This document shows, piece by piece, positions 29,512-38,529 of a DNA stretch of 64,000 nucleotides; the stretch's first letter is position 1; each line of letters begins with the position of its first letter. The DNA lies in contig NC_022247.1 of NCBI RefSeq assembly GCF_000463015.1, positions 3,100,001-3,164,000 on the forward strand, in the 5' to 3' direction. This stretch comes from Variovorax paradoxus B4. Its GTDB lineage: Bacteria; Pseudomonadota; Gammaproteobacteria; Burkholderiales; Burkholderiaceae_C. The translations under genes were made by a program, and so were the position numbers. The notes under the pieces were generated by a model. It made no database searches. It was given only the letters and a program-made list of their open reading frames with translations, and was not told the origin of the DNA.

Positions 29512-29588
29512 TGGTAGGCGCGATTGGACTCGAACCAACGACCCCCACCATGTCAAGGTGGTGCTCTAACCAGCTGAGCTACGCGCCT
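29512..29588 (-). tRNA. tRNA-Val (anticodon GAC)
   Basis: A 77-nt cloverleaf: acceptor AGGCGCG/CGCGCCT, D arm GCTC-AGCTGGTTAGA-GC, anticodon stem CCACC/GGTGG enclosing TTGACAT (anticodon GAC), T arm GTTGG-TTCGAGT-CCAAT, discriminator A and encoded CCA. Confidence 0.97.
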
Positions 29589-29611
29589 AAGGATGTGTCC
29601 GAGAAGCAGCT

Positions 29612-29617
29612 ATTGTA
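29612..29617 (-). promoter_or_regulatory. -10 element for tRNA-Val
   Basis: Minus-strand TACAAT, preceded by TGC as an extended -10, about 24 bases before the mature tRNA 5' end. Just upstream, the relA stop codon is embedded in a small hairpin (GCGCT/AGCGC) followed by GTTTTC, which may weakly terminate relA before this promoter. Confidence 0.6.
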
Positions 29618-29636
29618 GCAGGAGAAAACGCGCTTT

Positions 29637-31877
29637 TTAGCGCCGACGTGCAGATCGCACACCGGCAACCGCCGTCACGACGCCAAGCACCTGCGTCAGC
29701 CGCGCCGCATCGGAGATTTCCACGGTGAACGTCATCCACGCCGTGCCCTTGACCGATTGGGTCTGCACGCCGATCACGTTCATCTTCTCGCGTGCGAACA
29801 CATCGGAGATGTCGCGCAGCAGGCCCTGGCGATCGGCCGCCTCCACGGCCACGTCGACCGCATAGACCGGCGCTTCACCGCCCTTCGCTGCGCCCCATTC
29901 GACATCGATCACGCGCTCGCCGTCGCGCGAGGCCATCATCCGGAAATTGCTGCAGTCGACGCGGTGCACGCTGACGCCGTGGCCGCGCGTCACGAAACCG
30001 CGGATGGCGTCGGGCGGCGCAGGCTTGCAGCACTTGGCAAGCTGGGTCATCAACGAGGACACGCCCACCACCAGCACGCCGCCCTTGCCGGACTTCTCGC
30101 TCGCGCGCGGCTTCTTGATCTGCACGCCGTCGTCCGGATTCGGTGCGGGCTCCGGCGGACGCAGCAGCATCTCGATGTTGCGCAGCGAGAACTCGTCCTT
30201 GCCGACCACTTCGAACAAGTGATCCGCCGACTTGAAGCCCAGTTGCGACGCTAGGTCCTCGAGCCGCGTGGAAGTCTTGCCTTCGCGCTGCAGCAGCTTC
30301 TCGACCGCCTCGCGCCCTCGCGCCACGGTTTCGTGCGTGATCTGCGCGTTGAACCATGCGCGCACCTTCGCGCGGGCGCGGTGGCTTGCAAGATAGCCGA
30401 GCTCGGCATTGAGCCAGTCGCGCGAAGGCCCGCCCTCCTTGGCCGCAATGATCTCCACCGTCTGCCCGTTGGACAGCGGCGTGTTGAGCGGCACCATGGC
30501 CCCATCGACGCGCGCTCCGCGGCACCGATGGCCCAGCGTGGTGTGCACGGTGTAGGCAAAGTCGACCGGCGTTGCACCCTGCGGCAGTTCGACGATGGCC
30601 GCGTCGGGCGTCAGCACGTAGATGCGGTCGTCGAAGAGCCCCTGGCCTTGCGAACCGCCCGAAAGGTCGCGCTCCCACGCCAGCAGTTGCCGCAGCACGG
30701 CGATCTTCGCGTCGTATTCGCCGCTCGCCCACACGCCTGCATAGCCCTTGTGTCCGGCTTCCTTGTAGGCCCAGTGCGCCGCCACGCCGTGCTCGGCATG
30801 GTCGTGCATTTCCTCCGTGCGGATCTGGATCTCGATCGGCTTGCCGGGCTTGCCATCGACCATCTCGCGCACCACGGTGTGCAGCGACTGGTATCCGTTG
30901 GGCTTGGGCCGCGCGATGTAGTCGTCGAACTCTTCGTCGATCGGCAGGAAGTGCGAATGCACCCAGGCCAGCGCGGCGTAGCAGTCCTTCACGTCGGGTA
31001 CCACCACACGCAGGGCGAGGATGTCGAACACCTGAGCGAAGTCGAGCGACTTGCCGCGCATCTTCTTGACGATGCTGTAGATGTTCTTCGGCCGGCCCTG
31101 CACCGTGGCGCGCACGCCCTCGGCCTGCAGCTCGCTTTCGAGCTGCGAACGCAGTTGCTCGACGTGGCCTTCGCGCTCGACCCGTTTCTCGTCGAGCAGG
31201 CGCGCGATCAGCTTGTAGGTCTCGGGCTCCAGGAAGCGGAACGAGAGATCCTCGATTTCCCATTTCACCTGCCAGATGCCGAGCCGGTTGGCGAGCGGTG
31301 CAAACACCTGCAGCGACTCGCGCGCCACGCTTTCGGGCGCCGGCTGCTTGCTGGCGGCGGCATGCCGCAAGGTCTGCAGCCGCGATGCGAGGCGCAGCAT
31401 GACGACGCGCAGGTCGCGCGAGAACGCGAGCAGCATCTTGCGCACGTTCTCGGTCTGCGCACCCGCGCCTTCCGCCAGGTGATGGCCTTGCGAAGCCGAG
31501 CGGGCCTGCTCCTGCACGCGGACCAACTTGGTGGTTTCGACCGCAAGCGCTGCGAAGTTGTCGCCGAACACCTTGGCAATGACTTCCTGCGGGCGGTTGA
31601 GGTGCTGGCAGGCGTAGACCAGATAGCTCGCGGCCTGCATGGCCTCGGAGCCACCCATCTTCGCGACGATGGCCGCGACGGCATCGGCATGCGCCAGCGT
31701 GTTCTCGCCAGTGTCGAGCTTTTCGTCGGCGATCAGCGGCTCGGCGAAAGCACGCGCACGGGCGAGCATGTTCTCCATCACCGGCGTACGGTCGGCCGTG
31801 GCGGCGGACAACGGATAGTCCACCACCGCCGTATCGGAGGCGTGCGCCGTTTGGAGACTCGAAGACTCGCGCTTCAC
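29637..31877 (-). CDS. relA: (p)ppGpp synthetase RelA
   Basis: A 746-residue long RSH protein that makes (p)ppGpp from ATP and GTP/GDP on stalled ribosomes. The N-terminal HD region is degenerate (YACQHL where hydrolases have an HD motif), which indicates RelA rather than SpoT. The synthetase domain has GRPKNIYSIVKKM, RPKPNGYQSLH and EIQIRTEEMHDHAEHGVAAHW; then TGS (YVLTPDAAIVELPQGATPVDFA), a zinc/helical region and a C-terminal ACT domain. The start is a GTG seven bases after the hydrolase stop upstream, so the two are probably co-translated. Confidence 0.95.
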   Translation of the reverse strand: MKRESSSLQTAHASDTAVVDYPLSAATADRTPVMENMLARARAFAEPLIADEKLDTGENTLAHADAVAAIVAKMGGSEAMQAASYLVYACQHLNRPQEVIAKVFGDNFAALAVETTKLVRVQEQARSASQGHHLAEGAGAQTENVRKMLLAFSRDLRVVMLRLASRLQTLRHAAASKQPAPESVARESLQVFAPLANRLGIWQVKWEIEDLSFRFLEPETYKLIARLLDEKRVEREGHVEQLRSQLESELQAEGVRATVQGRPKNIYSIVKKMRGKSLDFAQVFDILALRVVVPDVKDCYAALAWVHSHFLPIDEEFDDYIARPKPNGYQSLHTVVREMVDGKPGKPIEIQIRTEEMHDHAEHGVAAHWAYKEAGHKGYAGVWASGEYDAKIAVLRQLLAWERDLSGGSQGQGLFDDRIYVLTPDAAIVELPQGATPVDFAYTVHTTLGHRCRGARVDGAMVPLNTPLSNGQTVEIIAAKEGGPSRDWLNAELGYLASHRARAKVRAWFNAQITHETVARGREAVEKLLQREGKTSTRLEDLASQLGFKSADHLFEVVGKDEFSLRNIEMLLRPPEPAPNPDDGVQIKKPRASEKSGKGGVLVVGVSSLMTQLAKCCKPAPPDAIRGFVTRGHGVSVHRVDCSNFRMMASRDGERVIDVEWGAAKGGEAPVYAVDVAVEAADRQGLLRDISDVFAREKMNVIGVQTQSVKGTAWMTFTVEISDAARLTQVLGVVTAVAGVRSARRR

Positions 31878-31884
31878 GTTGGCC

Positions 31885-32844
31885 TCAATCGAACAGGAAG
31901 GTTGTGACGGCGCCCACCTGCCCGGGGTCGACGAAGGTGGGCGCATGGCCCACGCCCTCGAACTCGATCAGCGCCGCGTGGGGGCCGCGCTGCGTCATGG
32001 CGAGAGCCGTTTCGCGCGAGAGCAGGTCCGACTGGGCGCCGCGCGTCACGAGCGTGCGCGCATCGATGGCGTCATAAAGGCTCCACATCACGGCGCCGCC
32101 CTGGGCCGCAGCTTCGGGCGTGATGGCGCGCAGCGCAACGGCAATGGCCGGGTCGTAGTGAAGCAGCCAGGGGCCGGCTGCGTCGCCTTGGGATTCGCCG
32201 GGCTCCACCTTGGCGGCCCCATCGGCCGTGCGCTGCGAGGCAGGCACCACCATGTGCTGCGACAGCGAGAGCCACTGGGCAGGCGTATGCGGACCGAAGC
32301 TGGTCGAGATCGTCCACATGGCGTCGGCCGCCGACTGCAGGCTTTCGTAGCGGCCGCCCTGCCCCACGTAGGCACCGATGCGTTGAAGCGCCGCGGCCTC
32401 GATCGTCGGGCCCACGTCGTTCACGATGAAGCGGCGTATTGGCCGGGCCAGCGGCAATTGCTTGTGCCCCGCGAGCACGAAGCCGATCAGCCCGCCCATG
32501 CTGGTGCCCAGGTAGTCGAGCGTATCGATCGGTTGTTCGCGATGCAGCTGCGCAACCAGCGCCAGCATGTCCGCCGCATAGACCGGCACCTGGTAGAGGG
32601 CCGGGTCGCGCAGCCAGTCGCTTCGGCCGCGCCCCGCCACGTCGGGGCAGACCACGCGCACGTCGCCGGCAGCGCGTGCCACGATGGCCCGTGCGAGCAC
32701 GTCGAAATCGCGCCCCTGCCGCGTCAGGCCGTGCACGCACACCACCACGCGCGCGCTGCGCGCGTCGCCCCATTGCCAGTAGGCCATGCGGTGACCGCCC
32801 TGGGGGTCATCGCACGCCACGTAATGAAGCGTCGGTTCTGTCAT
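31885..32844 (-). CDS. alpha/beta-fold hydrolase
   Basis: A 319-residue alpha/beta hydrolase with an intact triad region: oxyanion HGLTRQGRDF near 38, nucleophile Ser115 in LGTSMGG, acid in LVTRGAQSDLL near 270, and His in GVGHAPTF near 301. Substrate unknown. It directly precedes relA with a seven-base gap and probably shares its transcript; divergent from bdhA. The ATG at 32844 is preferred over a longer frame starting at 32886. Confidence 0.9.
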   Translation of the reverse strand: MTEPTLHYVACDDPQGGHRMAYWQWGDARSARVVVCVHGLTRQGRDFDVLARAIVARAAGDVRVVCPDVAGRGRSDWLRDPALYQVPVYAADMLALVAQLHREQPIDTLDYLGTSMGGLIGFVLAGHKQLPLARPIRRFIVNDVGPTIEAAALQRIGAYVGQGGRYESLQSAADAMWTISTSFGPHTPAQWLSLSQHMVVPASQRTADGAAKVEPGESQGDAAGPWLLHYDPAIAVALRAITPEAAAQGGAVMWSLYDAIDARTLVTRGAQSDLLSRETALAMTQRGPHAALIEFEGVGHAPTFVDPGQVGAVTTFLFD

Positions 32845-32912
32845 GAAAACGAAGTCGTCCTGGTGCGGATAATGGTCTCGTCGCATCCTAATTCATCCGG
32901 AGATTGATCTTC

Positions 32913-33683
32913 ATGCTCAAAGGCAAAACCGCGCTTGTCACGGGGTCCACCAGCGGCATTGGCCTTGCCATTGCCAAGGCGCTTGCACAACAAGGCGCAA
33001 ACATCGTGCTCAACGGCTTCGGCGACGCCGAAACCCCCAAGGCCCAGATCGAGGCGCTCGGCGTGCGCGCCGAATATCACGGCGCCGACATGAGCCAGCC
33101 CGGCCAGATCGAGGACATGATGAAGTTCGCCGCGTCCAGGTTCGGGCACGTCGACATCCTCGTCAACAACGCCGGCATCCAGCACGTGGCAAAGGTCGAG
33201 GACTTTCCGCCCGAACGCTGGGACGCCATCATCGCGATCAATCTCACGAGCGCGTTCCACACGACCCGGCTTGCCATTCCCGCCATGCGCGAGGCCAACT
33301 GGGGTCGCATCATCAATGTCGCATCGGCCCATGGGCTGGTGGCCTCGGCGCAGAAGTCGGCCTACGTGGCGGCCAAGCACGGGATCGTGGGCTTCACCAA
33401 GTCGGTGGCGCTCGAAACCGCAACCACCGGCATCACGAGCAATGCGATCTGTCCGGGCTGGGTGCTGACCCAGCTGGTGCAAAAGCAGATCGACGACCGC
33501 GCGGCACGGGAAGGCATCTCGGCCACGCAGGCGCAGAACGAACTGCTGGGAGAAAAGCAGCCTTCGCTGCAATTCACCACGATCGAGCAGCTCGGCGGCC
33601 TTGCAGTGTTCCTGTGCTCGCCGGCCGCCGACCAGGTGCGCGGCGTCGCCTGGCAAATGGACGGCGGCTGGACCGCTCAGTAA
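32913..33683 (+). CDS. bdhA: 3-hydroxybutyrate dehydrogenase
   Basis: A 256-residue SDR. TGSTSGIGLAIA (11-22), NNAGIQHV (about 88-95), and YVAAKHGIVGFTKSVALE (catalytic Tyr and Lys) are typical of D-3-hydroxybutyrate dehydrogenases, including the GWVLTQLVQKQID segment and the late QPSLQFTTIEQLG loop. It oxidises D-3-hydroxybutyrate from PHB breakdown to acetoacetate with NAD. GGAG lies upstream of the chosen ATG. Convergent with the SIMPL gene. Confidence 0.93.
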   Translation: MLKGKTALVTGSTSGIGLAIAKALAQQGANIVLNGFGDAETPKAQIEALGVRAEYHGADMSQPGQIEDMMKFAASRFGHVDILVNNAGIQHVAKVEDFPPERWDAIIAINLTSAFHTTRLAIPAMREANWGRIINVASAHGLVASAQKSAYVAAKHGIVGFTKSVALETATTGITSNAICPGWVLTQLVQKQIDDRAAREGISATQAQNELLGEKQPSLQFTTIEQLGGLAVFLCSPAADQVRGVAWQMDGGWTAQ

Positions 33684-33686
33684 AAG

Positions 33687-34397
33687 CTACTTGAGCTGCA
33701 CCGATCCCGACACGTTCACGACCACGCTGGTCTTCCCGGCCTCCACCGGCACCGGCGCATCTGCCGCAAAGGACTTGGCGGCCGCCGCCATGACGCGCGG
33801 CCGGATCGGGCCGCTGTCGTTCGCGTTCACCGCGACTTCGCGCAGCGTGTAGCCGCCGAAGCCAAAGCCCTTGGCCAGTTCGGTGGCCTTCTGCTTGAAG
33901 TTCTCGATAGCGATCGTCTGGGCCTCGGCTTCGCTCCTGGCGCGCTGCTCGCGGCTCAGCGCGAAGCCCACGTTGCCGACGTTGAGCGTGGTGATGCGGC
34001 CCGCGGTCTGCGTGATGCGCGGGAAGTCACGGCCTTCGAGCACCATTTCCGCGGTGCCCTGCCATCCGTTGATCTTGCCTTCGCGGGTGTAGCGCGGCGA
34101 CAGGCTGAAATTGCCTGTACGCACGTCGAGCTGGCCGGGCTGGGCGTTTTTCTTCGCCTCGGCCAGGGCGGCATCCACCGCGGCCTTGAGCTGCGACTGG
34201 ACCGTGGCGGCATCGGCTGCATCGCGCGTGGTGGTGAGGGTCATGCTCAGCAGATCCTGCTGCACTTCCACCGTGCCCGTGGCCGTGAGCTGCAGCACGT
34301 TCTGCGGCGGTGCAGCCATGTTCTGCGCCATGGCCGTGCTCGCGGCACCTGCCGCAGCCAGTGCGACGCAAGCCGCGATCAATCTGATTTTTTTCAA
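33687..34397 (-). CDS. SIMPL-domain (DUF541) exported protein
   Basis: A 236-residue periplasmic protein: signal peptide 1-25 (cleavage near AMA-QN), then a SIMPL/DUF541 domain beginning VLQLTATGTVEVQQDLLSMT. This family is related to BP26-type oligomeric channel-like periplasmic proteins of unclear role. The start is a TTG preceded by GGGAG; no ATG fits a signal peptide. Neighbour to another small exported protein on the same strand, 59 bases upstream. Confidence 0.88.
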   Translation of the reverse strand: MKKIRLIAACVALAAAGAASTAMAQNMAAPPQNVLQLTATGTVEVQQDLLSMTLTTTRDAADAATVQSQLKAAVDAALAEAKKNAQPGQLDVRTGNFSLSPRYTREGKINGWQGTAEMVLEGRDFPRITQTAGRITTLNVGNVGFALSREQRARSEAEAQTIAIENFKQKATELAKGFGFGGYTLREVAVNANDSGPIRPRVMAAAAKSFAADAPVPVEAGKTSVVVNVSGSVQLK

Positions 34398-34456
34398 GAC
34401 GAGATTACTCCCTGGGTTTGTGTTCAATAACGCAAGAACACGCAGCCCTCGCCGCT

Positions 34457-34813
34457 TCAGCGGCGCTGACTGCGTGGCAAGGTCAGGGCGCGCGCGGCCG
34501 AGATCGGCTGCGGCACCATTCGCTCGGCCGGTTGCGATTCTGCCGAATTCAGCACGTTGGGTGTGCCGGGCGGCGTCCACTGCCTTCGCACCTGCTGGCG
34601 CAGTTCGAAGAGCTCGGCCGCCGTGAGGCGCCTGCCGGCCACGGCCTCCTCCCGCCGGATTTCGTCGCGTTGCGCGGCACGGTGGGCCGCGACGGCTTCG
34701 CGTACCTCGTTGCGGCGCGAATCGCCGACCCTGAGAAACTCGCCAGCACTCGCCAAGGCAGGGCCGCAGCTGCAGGCAACGAGGATCGGCAGGACGGGAA
34801 GAAGGGTTCTCAT
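34457..34813 (-). CDS. hypothetical exported protein
   Basis: A 118-residue protein with a signal peptide (MRTLLPVLPILVACSCGPALA, cleavage near ALA-SA). The Cys in VACSCG raises the alternative of a lipoprotein, though the lipobox is poor. The mature part is Arg-rich and helical (EVREAVAAHRAAQRDEIRRE), with LRQQVRRQW and a Pro-rich end. Similar small proteins occur next to DUF541 genes, but the function is unknown. Divergent from ompR. Confidence 0.78.
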   Translation of the reverse strand: MRTLLPVLPILVACSCGPALASAGEFLRVGDSRRNEVREAVAAHRAAQRDEIRREEAVAGRRLTAAELFELRQQVRRQWTPPGTPNVLNSAESQPAERMVPQPISAARALTLPRSQRR

Positions 34814-34899
34814 TGAACAAGAGTCTTAGGACAGGCTGGACTTTGCCACCGCCGGACGAACGTCGGATGACTAGACAGCTAGCGGCCGCAAGTTTTGTA

Positions 34900-34920
34900 A
34901 CTTAGTGTCAAACACTAAGT
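34900..34920. promoter_or_regulatory. 8-bp inverted repeat in the ompR upstream region
   Basis: ACTTAGTG-TCAAA-CACTAAGT, perfect arms, 67 bases before the ompR start and 87 bases before the divergent exported-protein gene. The surrounding sequence is AT-richer than average. It looks like an operator for a dimeric regulator, or a leader hairpin. Confidence 0.6.
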
Positions 34921-34986
34921 AAAACCGGCTCAACGGGGGCTCAACGCCTTCAGAATCGGCGCTGTTACAAATTCAACGTTGTAGAA

Positions 34987-35718
34987 ATGACTCAAGTTCC
35001 CGCCCGCACTGACAAGATCGTGATCGTCGACGATGACGCCCGCATCCGCGACCTGCTTCGCCGCTACCTGACCCAGGAAGGTTTCGAAGTGATCGTGGCC
35101 GAGGACGGCAAGGCGCTCAATCGCATCCTGTTGCGCGACACGGTCGACCTGATCGTGCTCGACCTGATGATGCCCGGCGAAGACGGCCTGTCGGTCTGCC
35201 GCCGCCTGCGTGCTGCCAACGACCGCACGCCGATCATCATGCTCACCGCCAAGGGCGAAGACGTCGACCGCATCGTCGGCCTCGAAGTCGGCGCGGACGA
35301 CTACCTCGGCAAACCGTTCAATCCCCGCGAGCTGCTGGCGCGCGTGCATGCGGTGCTGCGCCGCCGTCCGCCGCTCGAGGCGCCCGGCGCCCCTTCCACC
35401 GAGAACGAGACCGTGACCTTCGGGCCCTTCGCGTTCGACCTCGGTTCGCGCACGCTCAAGAAGGACGGCGAGGAACTCTCCCTGACCACCGGCGAATTCG
35501 CGATGCTGAAGGCGCTGGTGCGCCATCCACGCCAGCCGCTCTCGCGCGAGAAACTGGCCCAGCTGGCCCGCGGCCGCGAATTCGAACCCTTCGACCGCAG
35601 CCTCGACGTGCAGATCTCGCGCCTGCGCAAGCTGGTCGAGGCCGATGCCGCGGCGCCCCGCTACATCCAGACCGTCTGGGGCGTGGGCTACGTGTTCGTG
35701 CCGGACGGCACGGCCTGA
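34987..35718 (+). CDS. ompR: OmpR-type response regulator
   Basis: A 243-residue two-component regulator. The receiver domain (about 9-125) has the acidic pair in VDDDARIR, phosphoacceptor Asp59 in LIVLDLMMPGEDG, Thr in IIMLTAKG and Lys in GADDYLGKPF. The winged-helix DNA-binding domain follows (about 145-240), ending with YIQTVWGVGYVFVPDG as in OmpR. The histidine kinase gene follows directly, consistent with an OmpR/EnvZ pair; the precise stimulus is unknown. Confidence 0.93.
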   Translation: MTQVPARTDKIVIVDDDARIRDLLRRYLTQEGFEVIVAEDGKALNRILLRDTVDLIVLDLMMPGEDGLSVCRRLRAANDRTPIIMLTAKGEDVDRIVGLEVGADDYLGKPFNPRELLARVHAVLRRRPPLEAPGAPSTENETVTFGPFAFDLGSRTLKKDGEELSLTTGEFAMLKALVRHPRQPLSREKLAQLARGREFEPFDRSLDVQISRLRKLVEADAAAPRYIQTVWGVGYVFVPDGTA

Positions 35719-35794
35719 ACGACGCCCTGAGGTGGCCATCGGCCTGCAATCCGCCAGACCCAGCCCAGCCCAGGAGGACGGCGCGCAGGTCACC

Positions 35795-37204
35795 ATGCCG
35801 AGCCCACTGGAGGGCGCCGGCCAGCGTGATCGGCGACCGGGCCTCAAGCTCGGCTTCAGCCTTTTCTGGCGCACCTTCTTCCTGCTCGCGCTGCTGCTGA
35901 TCGGCTGTACGGTCGCCTGGCTGCAGACCTTTCGCTCGCTCGAATACGAGCCGCGCGCCATCCAGACGGCACACCAGATCGCCTCGCTCGTGAACCTCAC
36001 GCGCGCCGCGCTGGTGTATTCGGACGCGATCACGCGGGTGTCGCTGATCAAGACGCTGGCCGACCAGGAGGGCGTGCGCATCCTGCCGCGCGAACCCAAC
36101 GACCGCTTCCAGCCCTACACCAGCGGCGCGCTCGACCAGCGGGTGACCGAGGAGCTGATCGACCAGCTCGGCGAAGGCACCACGGTGGCCAGCCGCGTCA
36201 ACGACGAGCCGGGCCTGTGGATCGGCTTCACCATCGAGAGCGACACCTACTGGCTGCTGCTCGACCCGACCCGCTTCAGCCGCGTGGGCGGACGCACCTG
36301 GCTGGTCTGGCTCAGCACCGCCATGGCCCTGTCCCTGGCCGGCGCGGCGCTGATCACGCGGCTCATCAACCTGCCGCTCAAGCAGCTGTCGCGCGCCACC
36401 ATGCAGGTGCGCGAGGGCGAGTACGAGGCGCACCGGCTCGACGAGAGCGCCCGCACCAACGAGATCCGCGCGGTCAACATCGGCTTCAACCGCATGGCCG
36501 ACCAGCTCGCCAAGATCGAGCAGGACCGCGCCATCATGCTGGCCGGCATCTCGCACGACCTGCGCACGCCGCTCGCGCGCCTGCGGCTCGAAACCGAGAT
36601 GAGCGTGGCCGACGAGGACGCGCGCGACCACATGGCGGCCGACATCGCCCAGCTCGACGCCATCATCGACAAGTTCCTCGACTACGCGCGCCCCGACCAT
36701 GTCGACCCCAAGCCCGTGCTGCTGCGCGACGTGGTCGACGCCTGCACCTACGCCGTGCAGGACTACGAGGAGATGAACATCCGGGTCGACGTGCCGCCCG
36801 ACCTGCGCGTGCTGGGCGACGAGGTCGAGCTCACGCGCGTGATTTCCAACCTGGTGGAGAACGCGCGGCGCTACGGCAAGACACCCTCCACCGGCATCGC
36901 CGACGTGGTGATCCAGGCGCAGTCGAACAACGACGCGGTGCTGATCAAGGTGCGCGACCACGGCGCGGGCGTCGAGCCTGCCCTGCTCTCGCAATTGACC
37001 AAGCCCTTCTTCCGCGGCGACGTGGCGCGCACGTCCGCGGCCGGTGCCGGGCTCGGCCTGTCGATCGTGGCGAAGAACATCGAGCGCATGGGCGGCACCT
37101 TTGCGCTCACCAGTACGCCGGGGCGCGGCCTTGCGGCGCACATCCGCATGCCGCGCGCCATGCCTGATCCAAGCCCGGCGGAAGCCCCCGCCCGACGGGC
37201 CTGA
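35795..37204 (+). CDS. envZ: EnvZ-type sensor histidine kinase
   Basis: A 469-residue sensor kinase. Membrane helix 1 is at about 24-45, a periplasmic loop follows to about 165, helix 2 (WLVWLSTAMALSLAGAALI) is near 170, then a HAMP segment with PLKQLSRATMQVREGEY. The HisKA box reads AGISHDLRTPLARLR, and HATPase motifs are NLVENARRYG, VRDHGAGV and GAGLGLSIV. Start choice: the ATG at 35795 gives a short cytoplasmic leader; a GTG at 35732, just after ompR, would add 21 residues. Ends two bases before the convergent ispF stop. Confidence 0.92.
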   Translation: MPSPLEGAGQRDRRPGLKLGFSLFWRTFFLLALLLIGCTVAWLQTFRSLEYEPRAIQTAHQIASLVNLTRAALVYSDAITRVSLIKTLADQEGVRILPREPNDRFQPYTSGALDQRVTEELIDQLGEGTTVASRVNDEPGLWIGFTIESDTYWLLLDPTRFSRVGGRTWLVWLSTAMALSLAGAALITRLINLPLKQLSRATMQVREGEYEAHRLDESARTNEIRAVNIGFNRMADQLAKIEQDRAIMLAGISHDLRTPLARLRLETEMSVADEDARDHMAADIAQLDAIIDKFLDYARPDHVDPKPVLLRDVVDACTYAVQDYEEMNIRVDVPPDLRVLGDEVELTRVISNLVENARRYGKTPSTGIADVVIQAQSNNDAVLIKVRDHGAGVEPALLSQLTKPFFRGDVARTSAAGAGLGLSIVAKNIERMGGTFALTSTPGRGLAAHIRMPRAMPDPSPAEAPARRA

Positions 37205-37205
37205 G

Positions 37206-37700
37206 TCAGCCCTGGCGGTGCAGCACCACCACCGCGCGGGCTTCCATTGCGCGGCCTTCGCCGACCGGGCCGAGCTTTTCGGCCGTCTTGGCCTTCACGT
37301 TGACCTGGTCGGGCGCAAGGCCCAGGGTCTCGGCGATGCGCCGGCACATGGCCGGAATGTGCGGTGCCAGCTTGGGCGCCTGCGCGATCACCGTGCTGTC
37401 GACGTTGCCGATCTCCCAGCCTGCGGCGCGCACGCGGCGCGCCGCTTCGCCGAGCAGCACCGCTGAATCCGCGCCGCGAAACTGCGCGTCGGTGTCGGGG
37501 AAGTGCCGGCCGATGTCGCCCAGGCCCGCCGCGCCGAGCAAGGCATCGGTGATGGCGTGCAGCAGCACGTCGGCGTCCGAATGCCCCAGCAGGCCGGTGG
37601 TGTGCGGCACCTCCACGCCGCCGAGGATCAGCTTGCGCCCCGCCACCAGCTGGTGAACGTCCCAGCCCTCGCCCACGCGGATATTGAATGGGGCCGTCAT
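37206..37700 (-). CDS. ispF: 2-C-methyl-D-erythritol 2,4-cyclodiphosphate synthase
   Basis: A 164-residue IspF, which cyclises CDP-ME 2-phosphate in the MEP pathway. It opens [20 protein letters not shown] with the zinc ligands Asp and His of DVH, has [21 protein letters not shown], and ends with the [19 protein letters not shown] signature. It overlaps ispD by four bases (ATGA), as is usual for this pair. Confidence 0.98.
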   Translation of the reverse strand: MTAPFNIRVGEGWDVHQLVAGRKLILGGVEVPHTTGLLGHSDADVLLHAITDALLGAAGLGDIGRHFPDTDAQFRGADSAVLLGEAARRVRAAGWEIGNVDSTVIAQAPKLAPHIPAMCRRIAETLGLAPDQVNVKAKTAEKLGPVGEGRAMEARAVVVLHRQG

Positions 37701-38410
37701 GGCATGGCCTTCCTGCGGCCGAGCAGAACGGCTTCGGCCAGCGCGAAGTCCTCGGGGAAGGTCACCTTGAAGTTCTGCGCGCTGCCCGGCACCAGCAACG
37801 GGGACAGGCCGATGGCTTCGATGGCGCCGGCCTCGTCGGTCACCGCGTCGCCCGTTCGCTCCAGCGCATCGAGCAGCATGCCGATGCGAAACATCTGCGG
37901 TGTCTGGGCCAGCCACTTGTCGGCCCGCGAAAGAGTCTGGGAGACGCGGCTGTCGGCCGAGGACACCTTCAGCGTATCGGCCAGCCGGTGCGCCAGCAGC
38001 CCGCCGACGGCGTCGTGTTCGCAGGCCGCGATCAGCGCCTCGATCTGGCTCGACGTGACCAGGCAGCGCGCCGCGTCGTGCACCAGCACCCAGTCATGCG
38101 CCCCGGCGCCCTTCTGCCGCAGTGCCGCGAGACCATTGCGCACCGTGGCGGCACGCGTGACGCCACCCACGCGCAGCAGGAATTCGTTGTCGGCCGGAAA
38201 GCGCGGCAGCGCGGTCTGCACCTCGCGGTCGTCGGGCGACACCACCACCGCCAGGCCGGCAAAGCGGCCCGCCAGCGAGCGGAAAGCGGCCACCGTGTGA
38301 GCCACCATCGACGATCCCGCCAGCCGCTGGTATTGCTTGGGCTGAACGCCACCTGCACGGTGGCCGAAACCGGCGCAAGGAATCAGCACGAAAAGTCGGG
38401 AAGAAGACAT
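37697..38410 (-). CDS. ispD: 2-C-methyl-D-erythritol 4-phosphate cytidylyltransferase
   Basis: A 237-residue IspD, forming CDP-ME from MEP and CTP. The nucleotide-binding start [19 protein letters not shown], the VVVSPDD segment, and [12 protein letters not shown] are conserved. The ATG at 38410 is used. The first of the ispD-ispF pair; divergent from mfd across 119 bases. Confidence 0.97.
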   Translation of the reverse strand: MSSSRLFVLIPCAGFGHRAGGVQPKQYQRLAGSSMVAHTVAAFRSLAGRFAGLAVVVSPDDREVQTALPRFPADNEFLLRVGGVTRAATVRNGLAALRQKGAGAHDWVLVHDAARCLVTSSQIEALIAACEHDAVGGLLAHRLADTLKVSSADSRVSQTLSRADKWLAQTPQMFRIGMLLDALERTGDAVTDEAGAIEAIGLSPLLVPGSAQNFKVTFPEDFALAEAVLLGRRKAMP

Positions 38411-38456
38411 GGGGTGCGGCACGAGCCAACGGCCGGCAAGCGGATAAGGGGCCGCC

Positions 38457-38466
38457 ATTCTAGAAT
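38457..38466. promoter_or_regulatory. palindromic -10 candidate between ispD and mfd
   Basis: ATTCTAGAAT is a perfect 10-bp palindrome that provides TAGAAT as a possible -10 in both directions. No clear -35 is seen on either side. A leader hairpin ACACCCC/GGGGTGT (38479-38506) follows on the mfd side. Promoter function is inference. Confidence 0.35.
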
Positions 38467-38529
38467 CGACCGCTTCGCACACCCCTCGCCAGCCGGCGCG
38501 GGGTGTCGTGCATTTTCAGTAAGCGTTCC

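Noticed and set aside
29637..31877. SpoT rather than RelA
   Set aside because: The N-terminal hydrolase HD residues are replaced, and the domain plan fits RelA; a separate SpoT is expected elsewhere.
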